Made by a program: the position numbers and the translations under genes | The notes under the pieces: generated by a model | What the model was told of the DNA's origin: nothing | The model's database searches: none | Seen by the model: only the letters and a program-made list of their open reading frames with translations | Part shown: positions 19,244 through 26,988 of the stretch, piece by piece | Layout: every line of letters begins with the position of its first letter | Numbering within the stretch: the first letter of the stretch is position 1 | NCBI GenBank assembly: GCA_947627255.1 | Contig: CANQVI010000006.1 | Coordinates: 1-47,993 of the forward strand | Reading direction: 5' to 3' | Length of the DNA: 47,993 nt | DNA from: an uncultured Clostridia bacterium | Lineage (GTDB): Bacteria; Bacillota; Clostridia; TANB77; CAG-465

Positions 19244-19297
19244 TAAATCAACCCCACTACTCTATATTAATATTTTATTATTAATGTTAAAAAAAGT

Positions 19298-20605
19298 CTA
19301 TTTCTTTTTTATATTTTCTAAGAAAACTTTAATAAATTCACTATTATTTTTAGTTTTTATTAAAATATTCATTATTTTTTCTACCATATCTGCATTTGAA
19401 TTTGATTGTAATAATAATCTTCTAATATATGTAGAACATTCTTGTTCTTGTTTATTAAATAGTAAGTCTTCCCTTCTTGTACTTGATTTAGTTATATCTA
19501 TTGCAGGATATATTCTTCTTTCAGATAATTTTCTATCTAAAAATACTTCCATATTTCCTGTTCCTTTAAACTCCTCAAATATCATATCATCCATTCTACT
19601 ACCAGTTTCTACCAGATTAGTAGCAAGAATTGTAAGACTACCACCATTTTCAATATTTCTAGCTGCACCAAAAAATTTCTTTGGAAAATATAATGATGCA
19701 GGATCAAGTCCACCAGATAAAGTTTTTCCACTAGGATCTACTTCTAAATTACTTGCTCTAGTAAGTCTTGTTAAGCTATCTAATAAAATTACTACATCTC
19801 TATTATGTTCTACAAGTCTTTTAGCTCTTTCAAGTACCATTTTTGCCACTTTTATATGATGCTCTGGAGATTCATCAAAAGTAGAATGTATAACTTCTGC
19901 ATCAATAGAACGTTCTATATCTGTTACTTCTTCTGGTCTTTCATCTATTAATAATACCATAAGTTTAACTTCCGGATTATTTTTTAGTATTCCATTTGCA
20001 ATTTGTTTTAAAAGTGTAGTTTTTCCTGCTTTAGGTTGGGCTACTATAAGTCCACGTTGACCTTTTCCTATAGGTGCTAAAAGGTCTATTATTCTTGTTG
20101 CATATTCTTTAGTATCTGTTTCAAGACGTAATCTTTCATTTGGATAAATTGGTATTAAAGTATCAAAAGACCTTCTTTTTAATGCTATTTCCACTCTGTC
20201 ATCATTAATTGCATCAACGTAAATTAATGAAGGAAATTTATTTTGAGGGTCAGTAGTAAATCTTGCAATTCCCTTTAGTTTATCTCCTGTTGCAAGTTTA
20301 AATCTTCTAATTTGTACTTGTGATACATATACATCTTTATTTCCTGGAAGATAGTTATCACTACGTAAAAATCCATATCCATCAGGCATTACTTCAAGTA
20401 TTCCCTCTGTTATATAGTCTGTTTCAGGATTTTCTATTTGTGCATCAACTTTATCTTCTATTTCATTATTATCTTCTAAGTTCTTTATAATTTCTTCAAC
20501 TAAATATTCCTTTTTTAATCTTTCATATCCTTCTAATTTTATATTTTCTGCTATTTGTCTTAGCTCAGACAAAGTTGCACTTTTTAAGCTTTCTTTATTG
20601 TACAT
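19298..20605 (-). CDS. rho: Transcription termination factor Rho
   Basis: YGFLRSDNYLPGNKDVYVSQVQIRRFKL, PIGKGQRGLIVAQPKAGKTTLLKQIA, LLIDERPEEVTDIERS, DSLTRLTRA. Confidence 0.97.
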   Translation of the reverse strand: MYNKESLKSATLSELRQIAENIKLEGYERLKKEYLVEEIIKNLEDNNEIEDKVDAQIENPETDYITEGILEVMPDGYGFLRSDNYLPGNKDVYVSQVQIRRFKLATGDKLKGIARFTTDPQNKFPSLIYVDAINDDRVEIALKRRSFDTLIPIYPNERLRLETDTKEYATRIIDLLAPIGKGQRGLIVAQPKAGKTTLLKQIANGILKNNPEVKLMVLLIDERPEEVTDIERSIDAEVIHSTFDESPEHHIKVAKMVLERAKRLVEHNRDVVILLDSLTRLTRASNLEVDPSGKTLSGGLDPASLYFPKKFFGAARNIENGGSLTILATNLVETGSRMDDMIFEEFKGTGNMEVFLDRKLSERRIYPAIDITKSSTRREDLLFNKQEQECSTYIRRLLLQSNSNADMVEKIMNILIKTKNNSEFIKVFLENIKKK

Positions 20606-20614
20606 ATATTCCTC

Positions 20615-21949
20615 CTATTCTACAATTTCTGCAAATAAATCATAGTCATTACAATCTACGATTTTAACTTTTGCATAATCACCTATTATTACTTTATCTG
20701 CTGTGTTTTTATCTATTTTAATATATATTCTTCCATCTACATCAGGAGCCTCAAGCATAGACCTGCATGAAAAATACTTATCATCATCTGATACATCTTC
20801 TACGATTACTTCATATTCTTTTCCTATTCTTTCTTTATTTTTTTGTAAAGAAATTTTCTTTTGCACATCAAATAATTTTTTTAGTCTTTCTTCTTTAATT
20901 TTTTCATCTATTTGATTTTCAAAATCATAGCTTTTTGTGTCTTCTTCTCTAGAATATGTAAAAGCTCCAAGTCTATCAAATTTTAATTCTTTTATTCCAT
21001 CTAATAATTCGTCATATTGCTCTTGTGTTTCTCCTGGGAAACCTACAATACAAGTTGTTCTTAAAATTGCATCTGGTACCATTTCTCTAATTTTAGCAAT
21101 TCTTTCATAAATTAGTTTTTTATTGTCATGTCTATTCATATCTTTTAATAATTTATCATTTAAATGTTGAATAGGTATATCAAAATACTTACAAACTTTT
21201 GGATTTTTAGCTATTTCTTCAATTAATTCATCTGTTGTTTCAAATAAATACATATATAGTATTCTTATCCATTTTACGCCTTCAATTTTACTCATTTTAT
21301 CTAATAACTCTGCAAGTTTTAATTCATTATATATATCTAAACCATATTTTGATGTATCTTGAGAAATTATGCAAAATTCTTTTATTCCTTTTTTAGCAAG
21401 TTGCTCTACTTCTTCTAAAATATCTTCCATTTTTCTACTTTTAAATGGTCCACGAATTAAAGGTATAGCACAATAACTACATCTATTATCACAACCATCA
21501 GATATTCTTATATATGCAAGTGGATAATTTGAAGAAATAATCCTATTTTTAAAATCTAACTCATGAGAAAATTTACATTGATCTATTAATTTTTTTTGAC
21601 TAAAAAACTCTGATAAAATATTTGCTAAATTACTATATTCATCTACACCTATACACAAATCTACCTCAGGCATAGATTCTAATATTTCCTTTTTATATCT
21701 TTTTGCTAGGCATCCAGTAACAATTAATGCCTTACATCTTCCATACTCTTTATAATCTGCCATCTCTAGGATTGTATCAATAGCTTCTTTTTTTGCCGAT
21801 TCAATAAAACCACATGTATTTACTAAAATTACATCGGCTTCTTCTACTTGATTTACAATATTAAATCCTTGTGATTTAAATACTCCAAGTATCATTTCGC
21901 TATCTACTGTATTCTTAGTGCATCCCAAAGTTACAAGTCCTATATTCAT
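20615..21949 (-). CDS. rimO: Ribosomal protein S12 methylthiotransferase RimO
   Basis: IGLVTLGCTKNTVDSEMI, VNTCGFI, RISDGCDNRCSYCAIPLIRG (CxxxCxxC), C-terminal TRAM. Confidence 0.94.
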   Translation of the reverse strand: MNIGLVTLGCTKNTVDSEMILGVFKSQGFNIVNQVEEADVILVNTCGFIESAKKEAIDTILEMADYKEYGRCKALIVTGCLAKRYKKEILESMPEVDLCIGVDEYSNLANILSEFFSQKKLIDQCKFSHELDFKNRIISSNYPLAYIRISDGCDNRCSYCAIPLIRGPFKSRKMEDILEEVEQLAKKGIKEFCIISQDTSKYGLDIYNELKLAELLDKMSKIEGVKWIRILYMYLFETTDELIEEIAKNPKVCKYFDIPIQHLNDKLLKDMNRHDNKKLIYERIAKIREMVPDAILRTTCIVGFPGETQEQYDELLDGIKELKFDRLGAFTYSREEDTKSYDFENQIDEKIKEERLKKLFDVQKKISLQKNKERIGKEYEVIVEDVSDDDKYFSCRSMLEAPDVDGRIYIKIDKNTADKVIIGDYAKVKIVDCNDYDLFAEIVE

Positions 21950-22102
21950 ATTAATTGCCCCCTTGTTTAATACAAGTAGTATTATAACATAAATTTAACA
22001 TAAAATAAAGAGATTTTGCCTTTTTTATCATTATTTTATATTTACATATTATGTAAAGTATGTTAAAATATAAGTGTATAAAAAAATTAAGGAGGAATTA
22101 AT

Positions 22103-22421
22103 ATGAAATCTAGTTTGAAAATTAAAAAGCTACTTTTAGATAAGGAGCTAAATCCAATTATTCAAGAAAACAGTGATCGGAACTGTAATTGAATATTGTA
22201 AAGAGCGTACTGCAAGTTATGAATTAACTTATCATTATTTATTTGACAGACTAATTTTTATATCACAAAAGACACCAAAGAATAACAGAAAATACAACTT
22301 TGTACAAATATTTATGGCTAAGATGGAATCTTTATTATTTTTCGATAAAATGCTTTACTACGGATATAAAAAAGATGATTTAATTTTAGTAAATCTATTT
22401 AATAAAATGCTCATATATTAA
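22103..22421 (+). pseudogene. Small orphan gene with an apparent reading-frame shift (two overlapping frames)
   Basis: GGAGG RBS then ATG at 22103 (MKSSLKIKKLLLDKELNPIIQENSDRNCN*, stop 22190-22192); downstream frame 22152-22421 continues with ...VIGTVIEYCKERTASYEL...NKMLIY. Confidence 0.5.
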
Positions 22422-22426
22422 CTTTA

Positions 22427-22456
22427 AAATCCTTGAATATTATTCAAGGATTTTTT
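22427..22456. terminator. Hairpin terminator between convergent genes
   Basis: aatccttgaata ttat tcaaggatttttt. Confidence 0.75.
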
Positions 22457-22458
22457 AT

Positions 22459-23058
22459 TTATTTAAAAAATAATTGTTTCTTTAAAAACTCATGATTTGA
22501 TATATTATCATTATATCTATATGTAATTAATTCTTGTTTTATTCCATATAACTTTAATATATCTATAATTATTTCGTAGTTATTAAAATATGATTTTTTA
22601 TCTTTTAATATATCATTTAAATTTTCTATATTATTTCTTCCAACAAAGTGATTTAACCAAGCTATTTGGTGAGCATAGCTATCCATATCATATCCTAGCT
22701 CTTTTAGTTTATCACTTGCTCCAAAACTAATGTAGTCATATATTCTTTTATTAAAGCTATACTTTTCAATAACAGCTATAGACTCACAAGATGTAGCCAT
22801 AAAAGTATCTTGTGCTACCCTTTTTGATATTTTTCTAATTATACTTTTATTTGTGGCTAAATCTTCAAATTTGAAATAATCTGATGATATAATACAGATA
22901 TTATTCTGTGTGTCTTGTATTAAATCTATCTTTATTGAAGCATCACTTTCATTACATTTGGTATATTCTAAATCTAATATCATTTTTTCTATCTTTTTAA
23001 CAATAAAATCTAAAGTTTCATTATTAAATATAATAATATTAGAAAATTCTTTATTCAT
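22459..23058 (-). CDS. Protein of unknown function (start refined to MNKEFSNIIIF)
   Basis: Intact ORF; GGTGATAACT RBS upstream of ATG at 23056-23058; track start 23103 overlaps dpaB. Confidence 0.7.
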   Translation of the reverse strand: MNKEFSNIIIFNNETLDFIVKKIEKMILDLEYTKCNESDASIKIDLIQDTQNNICIISSDYFKFEDLATNKSIIRKISKRVAQDTFMATSCESIAVIEKYSFNKRIYDYISFGASDKLKELGYDMDSYAHQIAWLNHFVGRNNIENLNDILKDKKSYFNNYEIIIDILKLYGIKQELITYRYNDNISNHEFLKKQLFFK

Positions 23059-23099
23059 AGTTATCACCAATAAAAGTATATAAAAGTTTTCTAAATTTG

Positions 23100-23678
23100 T
23101 CAAACAAGTAATGGCTGGATTTGCTCTCCCATAAGTGCTAATTTTATTGTATCAATTACTTTATTATAATCTAATACTAATGATTTAGGCTTTTTATTAT
23201 AGTCATCCTGTCTAAATGGTACAAAATAAAAATTTTTGGTATCATATAGCATTCCTATATTTTTAAAATTAGCTCCAAGACCATCATTTGTAGATATTCC
23301 TATTACTACTGGCTTATTATTTCTAATATGTCCCTTAGTTGCCATTAAAACAGCACTATCACTTATTCCATTTGCAAGTTTTGCAACAGTATTTCCTGTG
23401 CATGGAACTATTAGCATAATATCTATCATATTCTTTGGTCCTATAGGCTCTGCATCTACTATATTATCTATAATTTTTTCTCCAGTTTCTCTTTCTAACA
23501 TTTCTAAAAAATTATCTTTTACAAAGAAACGTGTATCATAAGTTTTACTTACAAAAGAAACTATAGGAATTATTTTTTTAGCTTTTTCTTTTTTTAAACT
23601 ATCTATTAAAGATTTTATTTTAGGAAAATTACAAAATGATCCAGTTATACCTAAACCAATACTTAAATCTTGTAACAT
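23100..23678 (-). CDS. dpaB: Dipicolinate synthase subunit B
   Basis: LSIGLGITGSFCNFPKIKSLIDSLK...IVSFVSKTYDTRF...AEPIGPKNMIDIMLIVPCTGNTVAKLANGISDSAVLMATKGHIRNNKPVVIGISTNDGLGANFKNIG...VPFRQDD. Confidence 0.93.
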   Translation of the reverse strand: MLQDLSIGLGITGSFCNFPKIKSLIDSLKKEKAKKIIPIVSFVSKTYDTRFFVKDNFLEMLERETGEKIIDNIVDAEPIGPKNMIDIMLIVPCTGNTVAKLANGISDSAVLMATKGHIRNNKPVVIGISTNDGLGANFKNIGMLYDTKNFYFVPFRQDDYNKKPKSLVLDYNKVIDTIKLALMGEQIQPLLV

Positions 23679-23727
23679 ACTCCACCTCCAATAATATAGT
23701 TTATGACTATAAAAAAATAACGTGAAA

Positions 23728-23766
23728 AAAAGACATTAAAGTTAATAAGTTCTTTTAATGCCCTTT
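23728..23766 (-). terminator. Intrinsic terminator
   Basis: Minus strand GGCATTAAA AGAACTTATTAACT TTTAATGTC followed by TTTTTTT. Confidence 0.6.
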
Positions 23767-23780
23767 TATTTAATACCTTA

Positions 23781-24239
23781 TTAAGAGGCAACTATTGTCC
23801 CTTCTCCAAATTGTTCATAATTTATTTTTCCATTTTTTATACTTAATTTATACTTTTGGCTTTTACTTTCATATCCATATTTATTTCTTGAAATTGTCAC
23901 ATTCAAAATATTAGTTTTAGGAAAAAACTCTATAGATAATGTGTATGGATTATTTGAATTATCCTTTTTATCTTCAAATTTCCTTAAACGTTCAATATTT
24001 TCTTCATCAAATCTTTCTCCTGTTATTATATTTTTTAAAGTATTGTCACTTAAAATTATATTATCATTAATATTCATACTTGAAATAAAATCATTATAAA
24101 TTTCAATTAGAACATCAACTTGATTATCATTACTTAGTAATATATTTTTTTCATTATTTCTTATAAAAAAAATACTAATCAATGCAATAATAACTATAAA
24201 AATTAATAATAATGCTATAAATATAATTCTATTTTTCAT
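23781..24239 (-). CDS. Membrane-anchored or secreted protein of unknown function
   Basis: N-terminal hydrophobic segment MKNRIIFIALLLIFIVIIALISIFF; intact ORF. Confidence 0.65.
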   Translation of the reverse strand: MKNRIIFIALLLIFIVIIALISIFFIRNNEKNILLSNDNQVDVLIEIYNDFISSMNINDNIILSDNTLKNIITGERFDEENIERLRKFEDKKDNSNNPYTLSIEFFPKTNILNVTISRNKYGYESKSQKYKLSIKNGKINYEQFGEGTIVAS

Positions 24240-24295
24240 AAAACCACTCCATATAAAATTATTGTATACTATATTTATATATTAGTCAATATATA

Positions 24296-24322
24296 AAAAA
24301 GCCAACTCAAATTGAGTTGACC
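24296..24322 (-). terminator. Intrinsic terminator of the metallopeptidase gene
   Basis: Minus strand GTCAACTC AATTT GAGTTGGC TTTTTT. Confidence 0.75.
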
Positions 24323-24329
24323 TTAAATT

Positions 24330-24899
24330 TTAATAAAGTTTATCTAATAGTGCTAAATCTTCTTCTGTTAATGTTGCATTTCCTGTATATGCATAATTAA
24401 ATACATTATTAGTCAAATAAAAATGATCTTCATTTTCAAATCCTAGTGCATGGAAAAGCTCATGCATTAATATAGATTTTAAATAATATTCTCCTGATGA
24501 GGTACCTCCATTATTATATGTTTCATTGGAGTTAAATGTTATTACTGCACTATGTGTATATCCAGATGAAAATACAGTTTAACCTAAATTATTACCAGCT
24601 TGAGAATCCGGATTAAAAGGAGCTTTAGTCACACCTATACAGTTATTAGAAAGTATAATCTGACTTGTAGGTTTTTGACCAGAATACACAAAAAATGTTC
24701 CAAATCTAGTAGAGTTAAAAGATGTTATTGCTTCTTTCAATTGTTCTAATTCCATAGTTGTCAACTTATTATCTGCATACACTGGAATTGGTCTACTTCT
24801 CCATCCATTAGTCATTGCATTTGCACTTCCTGAAAAACTAAAAATAGTAATTATTGTAATCACAACTATAAGTGATAATGATAAAATTTTTTTCTTCAT
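24330..24899 (-). pseudogene. Secreted zinc metallopeptidase (matrixin/metzincin-like) interrupted by an in-frame TAA
   Basis: ORF 24579-24899 starts with signal peptide MKKKILSLSLIVVITIITIFSFSGSANA and ends ...NNLG*; the same frame continues TVFSSGYTHSAVITFNSNETYNNGGTSSGEYYLKSILMHELFHALGFENEDHFY...LALLDKLY* to 24330. Confidence 0.8.
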
Positions 24900-25037
24900 A
24901 GAAAAATCCTCCTTAAAATTATTAAATTTTTTGTAAGTACTATGATGATTATTTAATAGAACCTTTGGTGTAAAAAAATTACTCCCTCCTTTCTAGAATA
25001 TTATTAAACTTCTAGTCCACTCTTTCGTTGTGCTCAT

Positions 25038-25066
25038 ATTATATACATTTTGGAATAATATGTCAA
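25038..25066 (-). promoter_or_regulatory. Consensus sigma-A promoter upstream of the metallopeptidase gene
   Basis: Minus strand TTGACA - 17 nt - TATAAT, exact consensus. Confidence 0.75.
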
Positions 25067-25126
25067 TCTTTTTGCTATTTTTTTGGCTAATTTTAAATTT
25101 TACTATATTTTAAAGTCATAACAAAA

Positions 25127-25155
25127 AAAGAACCTACTCTTATATAGGTTCTTTA
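25127..25155 (-). terminator. Intrinsic terminator of lexA
   Basis: Minus strand AAAGAACCTA TATAAGAG TAGGTTCTTT TTTTG. Confidence 0.8.
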
Positions 25156-25163
25156 ATCATTTT

Positions 25164-25772
25164 TTATATTTTTCTAAATAGTCCTATTACTTTACCAATA
25201 ATTTGGACATCTCTTACTATAATTGGCTCCATTGTATCATTTTCAGGTTGAAGTCTTACATGGTCTTTTTCTTTATAAAAAGTTTTAACAGTAGCTTCAC
25301 CATCAATCATAGCAACAACAATTTGACCATTTCTAGCAGTTTCTTGTTTAGAAACTATTATATAGTCACCATTATTAATTCCAGCATTAATCATACTTTC
25401 ACCTTGTACTCTTAATATGAAATTATCATTTTGTAGTGCGTCTCTTGAGAAGAAACTTTCACCTATAGCCATATAATCTTCAATGTTTTGAGTTGCTAGA
25501 ATTGGCTCACCTGCTGCTACTTTTCCAACTATTGGAACAGATACAGTAGCTTCATTTCCTACAACTTTTATAGCTCTAGTTTTTAAATCTCCTTTATCTA
25601 TATATCCTTTTTCAGCAAGTCTCCATATGTATTGGTGTGCAGATGAAGTAGATTTAAATCCAAGTGCAGCACAAATCTCCCTTACAGAAGGTGGATAACC
25701 TGTATCTTTAATTTGCTTTTTTATATAATCTAATACTCTTTGCTCTTGTGCATTTAAAGTAATTTCATTCAT
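25164..25772 (-). CDS. lexA: LexA repressor
   Basis: Winged-helix N-terminus GYPPSVREICAALGFKSTSSAHQYIWRLAEKGYI; VAAGEPILA cleavage region; RVQGESMINAGI (Ser) and VVAMIDGEATVKTFYK (Lys). Confidence 0.97.
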   Translation of the reverse strand: MNEITLNAQEQRVLDYIKKQIKDTGYPPSVREICAALGFKSTSSAHQYIWRLAEKGYIDKGDLKTRAIKVVGNEATVSVPIVGKVAAGEPILATQNIEDYMAIGESFFSRDALQNDNFILRVQGESMINAGINNGDYIIVSKQETARNGQIVVAMIDGEATVKTFYKEKDHVRLQPENDTMEPIIVRDVQIIGKVIGLFRKI

Positions 25773-25786
25773 ATATTTACTCCTTT

Positions 25787-25844
25787 CAAACTAACGTTTG
25801 TTAAATTATATCATATTGATTTTTTGTTGTCAAACAAAAGTTCG
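25787..25844 (-). promoter_or_regulatory. lexA promoter with two SOS-box-like operators
   Basis: -35 TTGACA (25828-25833), 17-nt spacer, -10 TATAAT (25805-25810); boxes CAAACTAACGTTTG (25787-25800) and CAAACAAAAGTTCG (25831-25844), each near the Gram-positive consensus CGAACRNRYGTTYG. Confidence 0.7.
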
Positions 25845-25856
25845 ATTTTTTGACAT

Positions 25857-25891
25857 AAAAAAATACATTACTAAAAAAGTAATGTATTTTC
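25857..25891 (-). terminator. Intrinsic terminator of pfkA
   Basis: Minus strand AAATACATTACT TTTTT AGTAATGTATTT TTTT. Confidence 0.8.
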
Positions 25892-25896
25892 TATAT

Positions 25897-26976
25897 CTAT
25901 TCTTCTTGACCGAAGCAAACTCCCATATCTCTTGCTGTCTTACATAAGTCATTTGTTGCCATATCTAATATTCGTGGTATTCTCTCTTTAGGAAATGCCA
26001 TTTTAACAATGTTTCCGCCCTTAATTCCAACTATATATCCTGGCTCACCATGAACTAGTAATTGACAAGCTGCATTTCCAAGTCTTGCTCCAAGTATTAT
26101 ATCTGATGTAGTAGGCTCTCCACCTCTTTGAATATGTCCTAAAATAGTAGCTCTAGTTTCATATCCAGTTAATTGCTCTATTTCTGCTGCTAATTTTTGT
26201 GATACACCACCATATCTTTTTTGCTCAAAACTATCTTTTACAATTTGAGATATAGTTTCTTCTCCACCTTTTTCTTTAGCTGCCTCAGAAACTGCAATAA
26301 TTACATATCTTTTTCCAGAATTCATAATTTCATTAACTTTATCACAAACTACTTTCAAGCTATAGTCTTGCTCTGGTAAAAGTATTATATCAGCACCTGA
26401 TGCAAAACCAGCATAAAGTGTTAAATATCCAGATGTTCTACCCATAAGTTCAACTACCATTACTCTCCTATGAGAATATGCAGTTGTAATTATTTTTCTT
26501 ATTGCATCAACAGCAGCATCTATTGCTGTTTGGAATCCTATTGTAGGCTCAGAAGCAGACATATCATTATCTATAGTCTTTGGAATTCCAACTGTTGGCA
26601 TTCCGTGTTCATAAATTACTCTGGCAGAGTCTAATGTACCATCTCCACCTATTATTACCATACCTTCTACGCCTTGTTTTCTTAATTTTTCAATTCCTTC
26701 ATCTACTCTATCTTCAAATTCTCCAGTTTCTTTATTATAATAATGGAAAGGACATTCTTTATTAGAAGATCCAAGCATTGTTCCACCTTTTGTTTCAATA
26801 CTTCTTACAACATCTGCATTAAGTGGAATATATCTTCCTTCTACAAATCCTATATATCCATCCATAACACCTATCACTTCTATTTGCTGAATACTAGCAG
26901 TCATAACTATAGATTTAATAGCACTATTTAATCCTGCACAGTCTCCTCCAGCTGTCATAATTGCAATTTTTTTCAT
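25897..26976 (-). CDS. pfkA: 6-phosphofructokinase
   Basis: IAIMTAGGDCAGLNSAIKSIV, VIIGGDGTLDSARV, PKTIDNDMSASEPTIGFQTAID, VELMGRTSGYLTLYAGFASGAD. Confidence 0.93.
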   Translation of the reverse strand: MKKIAIMTAGGDCAGLNSAIKSIVMTASIQQIEVIGVMDGYIGFVEGRYIPLNADVVRSIETKGGTMLGSSNKECPFHYYNKETGEFEDRVDEGIEKLRKQGVEGMVIIGGDGTLDSARVIYEHGMPTVGIPKTIDNDMSASEPTIGFQTAIDAAVDAIRKIITTAYSHRRVMVVELMGRTSGYLTLYAGFASGADIILLPEQDYSLKVVCDKVNEIMNSGKRYVIIAVSEAAKEKGGEETISQIVKDSFEQKRYGGVSQKLAAEIEQLTGYETRATILGHIQRGGEPTTSDIILGARLGNAACQLLVHGEPGYIVGIKGGNIVKMAFPKERIPRILDMATNDLCKTARDMGVCFGQEE

Positions 26977-26988
26977 AATAATCTCTCC

